DNA of 64,000 nt from Embleya sp040605455 (GCF_040605455.1 NZ_JBEXCV010000014.1:30429-94428), one strand, 5' to 3'; positions 31,201-40,451 are shown, counted from the stretch's first letter. Program-made: numbers and translations. Notes: generated by a model from the sequence alone, not told the origin.

Positions 31201-34200
31201 CGCGCCGTCCCGGGACGGCGGCGGTCTCGGCATCCTGCACCTGACCCCGGCCGGCAGCCCGACGGGGCCGCGGCACGGCACGCCGACCGGCTCGGATCCG
31301 AACGGTCGAATCGACAACGCGGTGGGCGGCCTCGGCGACCGGATCCGCAATCTCTTCGGCCGAGGACCGAGCGCCTCGCCGGATACCGACCCGAGCACGC
31401 GCTCGGAGCCGAACCCCACCTACGCCTCGACTCCGTACGCGAACTCGCCGGCCACGACCGACGCGAATCCGCAGCCCGACCGGCCGGACTCGCCGCAGAG
31501 TCCGACCGGCCCGATCGCCGATCGGCCGCCGCTGAACGACGGCCGTCCGCTGTACGAGCCCGGCGGCCTGATGTCGCCGAGCGTGCGCGACCAGTCCGTG
31601 TTGAACGTCGCCGTCCCACGCAACGCCGACGGCACGCCGCAGGTGCACCCGGACCCGCGCGACGGCCACTGGTTCGCGGTGCAGAACGACGGCGGCACCC
31701 AGGTGCCCGGCCGCGACAACAACTGCGTGGACGGCGTGCTGGCTTTCGGCAACACCTGGTTCGGGCGTCCCGAGGTCGCCGCGCCGCGCATCCCGGGTGA
31801 GACGACCGGCGAGGTCGGAGCGCCGGAGCGGGCTCAGCGCGAGGTCGGCACGAACTGGACACCGCTCGCCCGGCGCCCGGACGGCAGCACCGACACCGCC
31901 GGTGCGTACGGCGACATCGAGGCACGGCTGCGCGATGCGGGCCCGGGCGCGATGACGTACATCGTCACGTCCAGGCCGACCGAACCGCGGGTGAATCCGG
32001 ACGGCACCATCGAGACCGGCCAGGTCTCGCACGCGTGGGCCGCGATCAACGTGGACGGCGAAGTCCTGTGGGTCGACCCGCAGTCGGGCGAGGTCATGCC
32101 CGAGCCGTATCCGGACCAGAATCGGGTGTGGGCGATCGCCGTGGACGCGAACGCGCAGCCGATCGACATGTCGCTGCCGCCGGCCACGCAGCCGGCCGAC
32201 CCGACCGCGGAACCCGCTCCGCAGCCGAACTCGCGGCAGCCGAACACCGATTCGACGCCGTCGACGGCACCGGAGCAGCACACCGGCACGCCGGACCCGA
32301 CATCTCCCGACGGCACGCCCGACCCGACGGCCGACCGGACAACCAGGCTCGCGACGGACCCGACCGCCGACTCGCACCGGGATCCGGCCGGCGACACCAC
32401 GGCCGACACCACTTTCGGCCCGACATCGGACACAACGCCGGGCGCCGACCCGAACGCGACTGCGGATCCGACGCCGGACACGACCCCTGACCCGACGACG
32501 GACACAAGCCCGGACCCGACGACGGAGCCGACGACGGAGCCGGCATCCGACGCCCGTCCGGACATTCGGCCGGACCCGACGCCCGACGACTCCGCCGACA
32601 GCTCTCCCGACGGCACACCGGAAGCCGGCTCGCATGCCGACCCGCGTCAGGACACCGCGCCGGATCCGTCCGCCGGCCCGATACCGGATGCGGACCCCGA
32701 CCCGGCCCGGGACCGGGACGCGAGCCCGACGCCGGACGGACACACCGACCCCGCGCCGGACTCCACGCCGGATCCGACGCACGCGGACACCGCGCCCGAC
32801 GCCACCCCCGACCGACCGGTCGACCAGGTGTCGGGCCAGACCTCCGACACGACGCCGGATGGGCACCCCGGTGCCGCCCCGGGCCAGGACACCGCGCCGA
32901 ACCCCGACCCCGCCGGTCGGCCGGACCTGGCCTCCCGTGCGATCCAGGACGCGACGCCCACCCCGGCTCGGGACGGCAACGGCGACACCACCGTCGACGC
33001 GACTCCGCAGCCGGGCGGGCCGCTCACGACGCCCCCCGGCGCACCGGTGCGGCCGAATCAGGCCGGCCCGTTCCGCGGCACGGTCCAGCGCCTCGGCGAC
33101 CGGATGCGCGATCTCTTCGGCCGCGGCCCGAACGTCGCGACCGGCCCGACCCACACCGGCCCGACGGCTCCCCCGCCGCACCAGCCCGGCCCGTACCACC
33201 AGAACACCAACGCACCGTCCCCCTACAACGGGACGCCGTACGGCAACGGCCCGAACGCAAACAACCCGTACGCGCAGCCCGCACCGCAGCACGCGGCACC
33301 GCACCCGGCCGGCCCGATGGCGAATCGGCCCCCGCTGTCCGCCGGGCGTCCGTACAACCAGCCCGGCGGTCTGCTTCCACCGAACTGGAGCGACGTCTCC
33401 GCGCTGAACAACGCCGTACCGCGCAACCCGGACGGCACCCCGGTCGTGCATCCGAACCCGCGCGACGGCCGCTGGTTCCGGCTACAGAACGACGGCGGCA
33501 TGCACGTACCCGGCCGAGGTATCAACTGCCTCGACGGCGTCCTGGCCTTCGGCCGCACCTGGTTCGGCCGTCCGGAGGTGTCCGCGGCTCGCGTACCGGG
33601 TGAGGGCGACGGCGAGACCTATGGCATGGCCCGCGCGGCGCAGGAGACCAACGCACCGTGGACCCGGCTGGGACTCAACCCCGACGGCTCGAACAACCCC
33701 GGCGCGGCCTTCGCCCGGCTGGACGCGACGTTGCGTGCCTCGGGCCCCGGTTCGATCGCGTACATCGTCACCGAGTGGCCACCGCGGAACGAGGTGCAAC
33801 CGGACGGCTCGATCAAGGTAATGCGATCCTCGCACGCGTGGGCCGCGGTCAACGTCGGCGGCGACATCATGTGGGTCGACCCGCAGACGAGCCAGATCAT
33901 GCACCTGCCACACCCGAACGCGGTGAACGTCGACGCCATCGTGCTGGACCCGCAGGCGCGCCCGGTCCCCCTGTCCCCGCCGGCCACCCAGCCGGTCGCG
34001 ACGCAGCCGGCTCCGCCGCACCACCAGCAACAGCAGCAGCAGCCGGTCAACCCATACAACCAGCAACCGATCCAGCCGGCCCCACACGTCCCACAGCCGC
34101 CACCGGCGCCGCACACGCAGCCGTACCAGCAGTCTGCTCCGCACCACCAGCAGCAGCCGGTACAGCCCGCCCCCCACAACCAGACGCCGGTCCAGCCGAA

Positions 34201-35905
34201 CCCGCACAACCAGCCACTCCAGCAACCCGGCCCGTACAACCAGCCCGGCCCGCACCAGCAGCAGCCAGTGCAAAACAACTCGTACAACCAACAGCCGGTA
34301 CAGCCGAGTCCGTACACCCAGCACCAGCAACAACCGCCGTACGCGCAGCCGCCGCACCAGCCTGCTCCCCACAACCAGGCCCCGGTGCAGCCCGGCCCGT
34401 ACAACCAGCAGCAGCAACCCGGCCCGCACCAGCAGCAGCCGGTTCAGAACAACCCGTACAACCAACAACCGGTCCAGCCCGCGCCGCACCAGCAGCAACC
34501 CTTCCAGACCGGCCCCGTCCACCCCGCACCACACAACCAGCAGCCGTTCCAGACCGGCCCGGTCCATCCGGCGCCGCACACCCCGCCGAACGTGGATCCG
34601 AACCCGGACCACACGTCCAACCCGGCGCCCGGCGACCTGCCGCAGAACGTCACGGGTCCGATGCCGGGCTCGGCACCGACTCCGATCGGGGGGCCGCCGC
34701 CCGGCAGCAACCCGAACGCAACGCCGGCCACCCCGCCGCCACCGCCGAGGCACGCCCAGAACAATCCGCCCGCTCCGATCGACACGACGCCGCCGCTGGC
34801 GTCGCCGATGCGGCCAAACCCGAGGCCGCTCGGCGAGCCCGCGACCACGGCGAGCCCGACCGGCGACCGACCGACCACGCACGACGGTCGGCGCGACGAC
34901 ATCGAGCGCGAGGTCGCCGCGTACATGGCGACCCGGCCGGCTGCGACGAATTTCGATCCGAACGCTGCGGCGAATCCCAACCCCACGCCCAATAACAACA
35001 ACAGCACCACCCCCACCAACCCGAACCCGCCCAAGCCCGAGGACGTTCAAGGCGGCCAGTCGCCCTACGACCTCAACGTCACCCGAGACCCGTCCTTCAT
35101 GGCGGACCGCTCGAACCTGACCTGGGACACCAATCGGGGCAACGCCGAGTTCGAGATGCCGCAGACCGTGCGTTCGAACAACCCGCACCCGGACACGGGC
35201 GCCCCGCCCCGGACCAACCTCGACCGGGCGAAGCTCCTTCGCGTGTTCGACGCGGCCGGGATCGACGCGCTCGTCAACCACCCGACACCCGAAGACCTCA
35301 CCAGCGCCGAGCGGCAGGCCCGGGAAGAGTTCGACCGGCTGCTGCGCGCGGACGACGGGACATTGTTGACCGGGTCCGACCTGGCCGACCGCCGCAACGA
35401 GTTGGCCGCGCGCGGCCGGGACATGACCGGCACCGGCCGATTCCCGATCAACTCGGGTTACGCCGGTCAGATAGTGCACTTCGCGAGCCCGACGCTGGAC
35501 AACCATTTCCCCGACGGCGTCTACATCAACCTCCAGGGCTATCCGGACTTCACGCCGTATGCGGTGCGCACGATCAATCTCCCGCATACCGTCGTCGCAC
35601 CGCCCAAGCGCAGTGATTTCCCGCCCGGCCGGCAGGGTACGAAGAATTTCAAGGACGCTCGCGCCGATGCGAACGACAAACAGCGCAAGCTGGATATTGC
35701 GCAGGCCAATGCCGAATTCCGGCGCGATCCGATGTGGGCCACCGCCCGGCCCGGTCGCAGCGCACCGGGATATGTCTGGCATCACGTCGAGGGCACACGC
35801 ACCATGATGCTCATACCGTTCGCAGTACACTACGCGGTGAAACATCACGGTGGGATCGCCAGCGCCATGGCCCCCAATACCTCGACCGGCAACCCGGGAG
35901 TCTAG
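28246..35905 (+). CDS. Giant polymorphic toxin: WXG100-like head, two Tox-PL domains, WHH nuclease (interrupted by a sequence gap)
   Basis: At least 2519 residues plus unsequenced repeats. Order: a WXG100-like/CpnT-N-like helical head (VDWPEGDEDKCEALGNAWEHAAGELAKV) with hydrophobic helices to about residue 320; a Gly-Asn-Ser region with GGNS repeats; a Ser/Thr/Gly linker; a DPT-rich linker; Tox-PL domain 1; a second DPT-rich linker; Tox-PL domain 2; a Gln/Pro/Asn-rich linker; and a C-terminal WHH-type HNH nuclease. Papain-fold Tox-PL domains deamidate or cleave target proteins, and WHH nucleases cut nucleic acid; both activities are inferred. The frame before the 100-N gap is phase 1 and after it phase 2, an artefact of the placeholder length: deleting the Ns joins the repeat perfectly. 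SUKH immunity follows 2 nt after the stop. Confidence 0.85.
29461..29564 (+). repeat. 12-bp tandem repeat encoding Gly-Gly-Asn-Ser
   Basis: Nearly nine perfect copies of GGAGGCAACTCC run up to the assembly gap, each giving GGNS. The nucleotide identity of the copies points to recent expansion or slippage, and explains why the assembly failed here. Less regular NSGN/GGNS units continue on the other side. Confidence 0.92.
29565..29664. other. Assembly gap of exactly 100 Ns
   Basis: The run of 100 Ns is the conventional placeholder for a gap of unknown length. The bases on either side (AA before, C-TCC after) would complete an Asn-Ser codon pair if joined, so the true missing length must be a multiple of 3 for the toxin frame to be open. 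Confidence 0.97.
31530..32170 (+). other. Tox-PL (papain-fold glutamine deamidase-like) domain 1 of the giant toxin
   Basis: The domain carries a papain-fold triad: Cys at 31724-31726 in NNCVDGVLAF, His at 32030-32032 in VSHAWAAINVDG and Asp at 32075-32077 in LWVDPQSGE. The order C, then H about 102 residues later, then D-P-Q matches the toxin glutamine deamidase family. An amphipathic motif GDRIRNLFGRGP (near 31340) precedes it. Confidence 0.78.
33330..33980 (+). other. Tox-PL domain 2 of the giant toxin
   Basis: A diverged duplicate of domain 1 with the same residue spacing: Cys at 33527-33529 (NCLDGVLAF), His at 33833-33835 (SSHAWAAVNVGG) and Asp at 33878-33880 (MWVDPQTSQ). The preceding motif GDRMRDLFGRGP (near 33100) is duplicated too, so the repeat unit is about 1.8 kb including its linker. 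Both copies look catalytically competent. Confidence 0.78.
35045..35902 (+). other. C-terminal WHH nuclease tip of the giant toxin
   Basis: About 285 residues after the Gln/Pro linker. The signature GYVWHHVEG (Trp at 35777-35779) followed by LIPFAVHYAVKHHGG is that of the WHH branch of the HNH/Endo VII nuclease superfamily, a common toxin tip. The segment HFPDGVYINLQGYPDFTPYA is shared with the fused toxin at 36462-37469. Confidence 0.82.
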
Positions 35906-35907
35906 CA

Positions 35908-36396
35908 GTGACCGTCGAATTGACGCCGCGAGGAACACTCTCGGAAGCAGCCCTGCGCGAACTCGAAGGGAAACTCGGGTTCGCCCTGCCGGCCGAATAT
36001 CGGGCCTGGTTGGCCGCGACCAACGGGGCTGATTTCCCAGTCGCCGCCCAGCTCATGCCACACGGCCTGGATCCCGAGGACGATCTCTACGGATATCGAA
36101 CCGGTGGGGATCTGCAGACCGAGTTGCTCTACGCCCACGGCTATTGCCGGGATGTTCTCACCCTGGATTATCTGCCGGTCACCCGACTCACCACCGGAAT
36201 CGTGGCGATCAAGGTCACCGAACCGGAATCCGGGTCGCTCTGGTACTGGAGCGAATCAACGCTCGACACCGACGAGGAATACACGCCGGAATATATCTCG
36301 GCCAACAATCTGCGCAAGGTGGCCGATACATTCGCTCGATTCCTGGAACTTTGGGAGATCGATCCGACCTCCCCGTTCCTGGATTCCGAGTCCTGA
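35908..36396 (+). CDS. SMI1/KNR4 (SUKH) immunity protein
   Basis: This 162-residue cytoplasmic protein has the SUKH fold: TLSEAALRELEGKLGFALPAEYRAWLAATNGA is the typical N-terminal helix-strand block, followed by strand-rich sequence and the late VAIKVTEPESGSLWYWSE. SUKH proteins bind and neutralise toxin nuclease domains, and WHH tips are classical partners. It starts at a GTG 2 nt after the toxin stop, with GGGAG inside the toxin's last codons, so toxin and immunity are coupled. The acidic C-terminus is typical of nuclease inhibitors. It most likely protects against the WHH domain and not the Tox-PL domains. Confidence 0.9.
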   Translation: MTVELTPRGTLSEAALRELEGKLGFALPAEYRAWLAATNGADFPVAAQLMPHGLDPEDDLYGYRTGGDLQTELLYAHGYCRDVLTLDYLPVTRLTTGIVAIKVTEPESGSLWYWSESTLDTDEEYTPEYISANNLRKVADTFARFLELWEIDPTSPFLDSES

Positions 36397-36461
36397 GGTG
36401 GGAGCGATGACACAGCGCCCCGCCTCGGCGGAATACCGGACATGAAGGAGAGGACCGTAGC

Positions 36462-37469
36462 ATGACCGACACCGGCACCGAGCACGGCGGCTCTCCGGCC
36501 GCCGAATTCGCGGGTTCGATCGTCGATTTCGGCCGCACGTCGCGCAGCCGGGTATACCCGGACGGTATCTTCGTCGACCTGTACGGATTCCCGGACTTTC
36601 TGCCGTATGCACGGGCGGTGATCGAGACCGGCCCGGTACCTCCGGGCCTGGGCATCGACGAGGCCCGGGTCACCGACGTACTCGCCGCCAACCTTGTGAC
36701 GGCCGGCACCGGCGACCCGCTGTACGCCGACGTGGTCGAGACCGCGACCCCGCGCGGGTGGACCTGGCACCACGCGCCGCACGAGCGCCGACTCCACCTG
36801 GTCCCGGTCGACGTCAAGAACGCCCTCCGGCACCACGGCGGCGTGGCCACGATGACCGTCGACCGGGATCGCACCGGTCTGTGGAGCCCGGCCGAGCAGG
36901 CCCGGGTGCCGGCCCGTCTGCAGGTGGGCCGGCCACTCACCGACGCCGACCTGACCCACCTGGAGAACAAGTACCTCAAGTACCGACTCCCGGACGCCTA
37001 CCGTGCATTGCTGATCGACAACGGCGGCGGCGCGCCGCCCCGACCGGCCGTGCACATGCGCCACGGATTCGTGCTGGACCAGCAGTTCCTCAACCTCTAC
37101 GGCGAGTACGACCCCTACGATCTGCTCGACACCGCGGGCCGCCTCACCGATCGACTGACCGCCGATTTCCTGGCCGTCGCGTGGGTGCAGGGCGGTGCCC
37201 TGGTGCTCAAGACGCAGGGGACGGACGCCGGTTCGGTCTGGTACTGGGACAACGACGACCGGTACGCGCGACAGGGTGACTCCCCCGAGGCGACCGTCGC
37301 CCTGCTGTCCCGGCTCGCCGACGACGTCACCACGCTGCTGACCGACGAGCTGATCCAAGTGCCCGGCGAACTGGACGAGATCGCCCGCACCGCGGTTGCC
37401 GGCGGGCACTACCGACCGGTCGTCGCCGACCGCGCGGGTACGGGTCTGCCCGCCGACCTGCGCCCCTGA
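36462..37469 (+). CDS. WHH nuclease toxin domain fused in frame to a SUKH immunity domain
   Basis: A 335-residue protein in two parts. Residues 15-131 match the tip of the giant toxin: AGSIVDFG, YPDGIFVDLYGFPDFLPYA and GWTWHHAPHERRLHLVPVDVKNALRHHGGVA, with Trp102, His103, His104 and the later histidines kept. Residues about 158-305 form a SUKH domain (LTDADLTHLENKYLKYRLPDAYRALLIDNGGG, then GSVWYWDNDDRYA). There is no secretion leader. It looks like a displaced toxin cassette whose stop codon was lost, giving a self-inhibited chimera. The ATG at 36462 follows AAGGAGAGG. It could serve as an extra immunity protein that also titrates toxin, or as a donor cassette. Confidence 0.82.
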   Translation: MTDTGTEHGGSPAAEFAGSIVDFGRTSRSRVYPDGIFVDLYGFPDFLPYARAVIETGPVPPGLGIDEARVTDVLAANLVTAGTGDPLYADVVETATPRGWTWHHAPHERRLHLVPVDVKNALRHHGGVATMTVDRDRTGLWSPAEQARVPARLQVGRPLTDADLTHLENKYLKYRLPDAYRALLIDNGGGAPPRPAVHMRHGFVLDQQFLNLYGEYDPYDLLDTAGRLTDRLTADFLAVAWVQGGALVLKTQGTDAGSVWYWDNDDRYARQGDSPEATVALLSRLADDVTTLLTDELIQVPGELDEIARTAVAGGHYRPVVADRAGTGLPADLRP

Positions 37470-37501
37470 CGCGGCATCACGAAGGGAACGGACGAAGACT
37501 G

Positions 37502-37924
37502 ATGTTCGACAATCTGCTGCCGCCCGGCGTCGGTGCGGCGTTGCAACGCCCCGACATGGAGCCGATGACGGCGGTCAGCGCACACACCGCGATCGTGGAC
37601 CTGCACCCGGCCGTGGCCGCGCTGCTCGACCGCACCGGGCCCGAGATGCGCTCGGTGTTCCACGGGCGGTGCCCCGACGCCCTGTTGTTGTCCCAGGTCG
37701 CCGTCGAGGCCGAGGCATCGTTGGCCGCCGAGGGCACGCACGACCCCGATCACGAGGTCGTGCTCGACCGGATGCGACACCTGCTCCGCGGCGCGGCGCT
37801 GGCCGCGATCCTGCTGCGCGAGCCGAACGACCCCGCGCACGAACGGCCGATCCCGCCCTGCTCGTCCTGCGCGCCCGCGCTGGCGGACCTGGGGGTCACG
37901 ATCCTGGAGGTGCCCGCGTCATGA
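37502..37924 (+). CDS. YwqJ-like deaminase-fold toxin domain, stand-alone
   Basis: This 140-residue protein matches the YwqJ-like deaminase family found at the ends of polymorphic toxins. The zinc-site residues appear as HGRCPD (54-59) and PPCSSC (118-123), with helices between, and LADLGVTIL closes the fold. Most relatives have Cys-Ala-Glu or Cys-Pro-Glu at the first motif; here the catalytic acid is Asp59, which may weaken or abolish activity. No WXG or LXG leader is present, so it is an orphan cassette, recombination stock, or an internal decoy. Its stop overlaps the next start as ATGA, pairing it with the double immunity protein. Confidence 0.72.
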   Translation: MFDNLLPPGVGAALQRPDMEPMTAVSAHTAIVDLHPAVAALLDRTGPEMRSVFHGRCPDALLLSQVAVEAEASLAAEGTHDPDHEVVLDRMRHLLRGAALAAILLREPNDPAHERPIPPCSSCAPALADLGVTILEVPAS

Positions 37925-38664
37925 GCAATCGCTTCCCCGAGGCCGTGGTCCAGGCCCTCACGGCCACCGGCTGGCAGCCCGGCGTCCATATCCCGGAAGA
38001 GGAGCTCCTGCGCTGGTACCGGGCGTTGGGCACCGCCGGCATCGACGTCCCGCCGAGCGCGATCAAGGCGCTGTGGGAGTTCGGCGGGATGACGGTGCAT
38101 CAGTACGGCCCCGGCGTGGACATGTCCCGGATGCCGTTCCGGATCGACCCGCTGGTCGGGCTGTACGCGGGCGACCTGCTCGCCGGGTACGGCGCGGCGC
38201 TGGGCCGGCCGCTCACTCCGGTCGGTGAATACGACCTGGGCCGCGGCCGGTTGGCGATGGACCCGCGCGGTGCGGTCTACCTGTGGTGGGGCGATCTGTG
38301 GCACGTGGCCGACACCTTCGACGGCGCGTTGATCGCGCTGATCGAGGGCCGCCGGCCGACCCGCCTGGACCTGGCACCGGCCGACGCGCCGCTGCCGCCG
38401 CGGCCGATCGACGAGCGCGAGGCCCGGGACAAGGCCCGTCGGCACGTGGTCGGCGGCGGTCCGAACGCGCCGACCGACTTCGTGATGACCGAGTTCGAGT
38501 ACGGCTGGCTGGTCCAGGCGATCTACGCGGACCCCGACCCGATGGCCCACGTCGGCGCGGGTCAGTGGATCGTGGACCGCCGCAACGGCCGCGTGACGCT
38601 GTGGCCGAGTCTGCCCACCGAGAACGTCCTGGCCATGTTCCGCGAACGCTACGTGGACGCCTAG
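37921..38664 (+). CDS. Two-domain immunity protein, SUKH-3 plus Imm35-like
   Basis: The 247-residue protein begins with a SUKH-3-like domain (TGWQPGVHIPEEELLRWYRALGTAGI, then ALWEFGGMTVHQYGPGVDM, DPLVGLYAGD and LGRPLTPVGEYDLG) reaching about residue 145. The C-terminal part (TEFEYGWLVQAIYADPDP, GAGQWIVDRRNGRVTLWPS) resembles the YrhB/Imm35 immunity domain. Such pairs are typically found beside YwqJ-type deaminase toxins, and here the ATG overlaps the deaminase stop. It has no signal peptide and should act in the cytoplasm. A strong bidirectional hairpin ends the toxin locus just after it. Confidence 0.8.
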   Translation: MSNRFPEAVVQALTATGWQPGVHIPEEELLRWYRALGTAGIDVPPSAIKALWEFGGMTVHQYGPGVDMSRMPFRIDPLVGLYAGDLLAGYGAALGRPLTPVGEYDLGRGRLAMDPRGAVYLWWGDLWHVADTFDGALIALIEGRRPTRLDLAPADAPLPPRPIDEREARDKARRHVVGGGPNAPTDFVMTEFEYGWLVQAIYADPDPMAHVGAGQWIVDRRNGRVTLWPSLPTENVLAMFRERYVDA

Positions 38665-38688
38665 ACCCCGTCCCGCGGCCACGAACGG

Positions 38689-38727
38689 CGATGCGCCCCG
38701 GAACCGGGTGGGTTCCGGGGCGCATCG
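38689..38727. terminator. Bidirectional hairpin at the end of the toxin locus
   Basis: A perfect 17-bp stem (38689-38705 with 38711-38727) and a 5-nt loop lie between the immunity gene and the convergent DUF6114 gene. Confidence 0.88.
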
Positions 38728-38741
38728 GCTCGGCTCGTCGG

Positions 38742-40451
38742 CTACTTCACGTTGGGCTTGTTGATGCCGTAACCGGGAATGTGCAGCTTGCCGCCCAACT
38801 GGGCGTACATCGCGCTCTCGACGTTCGTGAAGAACACGAGCGGGACGTTGATCGGCGGCGGGCTCTCGGGCGTGAACGTGATCGGGATGATCCCGAAGAT
38901 GTTGCCCTTGAGGTACTTCACGTACATCGTCGTCGGAATGTCGGCGTCCATCCAGGACTTGCTGCCCTCGTCGGACGAGATGACGACGTCCTTGCCACCC
39001 GCCTCCTTCACCGTCATCGACATGTTCCAGATGTCGATGCCCTTGGACACGGTGAACTTGAGCGCGTTCTCCTCGCCGCCCGCGAGGGTCTTGACCTTGA
39101 CCACACCCTCGTAGTTCAGCCCGGCCATGGCCAGCAGGCTGGACTTCAGGACCAACGGGTCGACCGCGACCGGCGGGAGTCCGCCGCCGCCCTTGGCGTT
39201 CACGGGCCCTTGAACCGGGCACGGGAAGGGCGTCTTGCCGCCCTTCGGCACGGCCGATGACGAGGTGGCCGACGGTTTGGCCGATGTCGCCGAGGGCTTG
39301 GCCGAAGGCTTGCCGAATGCCGTCGCGGGAGGCATCGACGCCGGTGCCGAAGATGTGGCGGCCGACGGTTCGGCCGCCGGGGCCACCGCCGGCGGAGCCG
39401 ACGCCGGAGCGGACGGCACCGTCGAAGGCTTGTTGATCCCGGGCAGTCCGAGTCCGGGCAATTCGGGCAGCTTGAGTTCCGGCAGCTTGAGTTCCGGCAG
39501 TTTCAACTCCGGCAGCTTGAACTCGGGCGCCTTGGTCGTCGGCACCGTGCTCTCCGGCGCCTTCGGTGCCACGACCCGGCCGTCGGCCGCCGGGCTCGGA
39601 TCCGCCGCGGGTCGGGTCGCCTTGCCGGCGGGGGTCGAACTCGCCGACTTGGCGGACGCGGTGCTCGGCGCCGCGCTCGACGTACTCGGCGCGGGCGAAG
39701 CGCTCGACGAGGTCGCGGGACTCGCCGAGACGCAGGGCCCGTCCGAGTACGGGTTGTCGGGCAACGGATCGCTGGGCGACGCGTTCGCGATCCCGACGAC
39801 GCCCACCACCCCGACCATGGCCGTCGCGATCACCGTGAGTGCCGTCCGCGGCGAGACGGCCCCTCGGACACTGTCACCGGGCCGGTCGGTCTCCGACCCG
39901 GTCGGTGCTTCCCCCGAGGCATCGGGGTCCTTCCCGTTCATCGCCCTGGCCAGAAAACCGTCCTCCACGAGCGTGTCGTCCGGCGCGCGCCGATCACCGT
40001 CGCCGCCCTCGCCGCCTTCGCCACCCTCGTCGTCGGAGTGCTCGTCGTCCGGCGCGTCCGGTGGCAGGTAGACCCAGGAGACCGCGAGCGTGCCGCCGAT
40101 CAAGCCGAACAGCATGCCCACGACGAACCCGCCGAAGGTCGCGACGATGAACGACACGAGCGACACCAGGATCACGAAGATCCCGATGTATACCCGGGCT
40201 TGTGGCGTGACCCAGATGGCGATGCCACACATGATCAGGATGGCGCCGATGAACACCGCCGAGACCCCGCCGAACTGCTGGAGTTGCACGGTCACGTCAC
40301 CGGCGTCGAGTGCCGCGTAAGGCGCCCACAGAATGGGTCCGGCAGCCAGGATGCTGAACAGTCCGGCCCAGAACGGCCGAGCTCGCCGCCAGGTCCGGAA
40401 CGCCTGCCACCCGCGCCCGAACGCGTTCGAGGGCGGCTGTTCTTCGGTCAC
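38742..40451 (-). CDS. DUF6114-type membrane protein with long Ser/Ala/Pro linker
   Basis: The 569-residue protein has about four transmembrane helices in residues 25-130 (FWAGLFSILAAGPILWAPYA, FIGAILIMCGIAIWV, VYIGIFVILVSLVSFIVATFGGFVVGMLFGLIGGTLAVSWVYLPPDA split over two), the DUF6114 pattern. A fifth helix near residue 210 leads to an exported low-complexity linker with repeated ELKLP units and a C-terminal domain of about 140 residues (MAGLNYEGVVKVKTLAGGEENALKFTVSKG). It pairs with the DUF6230 gene directly upstream. The two families usually travel together in streptomycetes. It starts at a GTG. Its function is unknown; an envelope role is inferred. Confidence 0.8.
   Translation of the reverse strand: MTEEQPPSNAFGRGWQAFRTWRRARPFWAGLFSILAAGPILWAPYAALDAGDVTVQLQQFGGVSAVFIGAILIMCGIAIWVTPQARVYIGIFVILVSLVSFIVATFGGFVVGMLFGLIGGTLAVSWVYLPPDAPDDEHSDDEGGEGGEGGDGDRRAPDDTLVEDGFLARAMNGKDPDASGEAPTGSETDRPGDSVRGAVSPRTALTVIATAMVGVVGVVGIANASPSDPLPDNPYSDGPCVSASPATSSSASPAPSTSSAAPSTASAKSASSTPAGKATRPAADPSPAADGRVVAPKAPESTVPTTKAPEFKLPELKLPELKLPELKLPELPGLGLPGINKPSTVPSAPASAPPAVAPAAEPSAATSSAPASMPPATAFGKPSAKPSATSAKPSATSSSAVPKGGKTPFPCPVQGPVNAKGGGGLPPVAVDPLVLKSSLLAMAGLNYEGVVKVKTLAGGEENALKFTVSKGIDIWNMSMTVKEAGGKDVVISSDEGSKSWMDADIPTTMYVKYLKGNIFGIIPITFTPESPPPINVPLVFFTNVESAMYAQLGGKLHIPGYGINKPNVK

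Noticed and set aside
30542..33451. Minus-strand open frame of about 970 codons inside the toxin gene
   Set aside because: It is an Arg/Val/Gly shadow of the Asp-Pro-Thr-rich linkers; no domain is recognisable.
29231..35905. Gene start within the repeat region before the gap
   Set aside because: The apparent start near 29231 arises only because the 100-N gap shifts phase; the real frame begins at 28246 and joins across the gap once the placeholder length is ignored.
35908..38664. Mobile element as carrier of the toxin island
   Set aside because: No transposase, integrase, attachment repeats or tRNA flank the locus in this window, and codon use resembles the surroundings.
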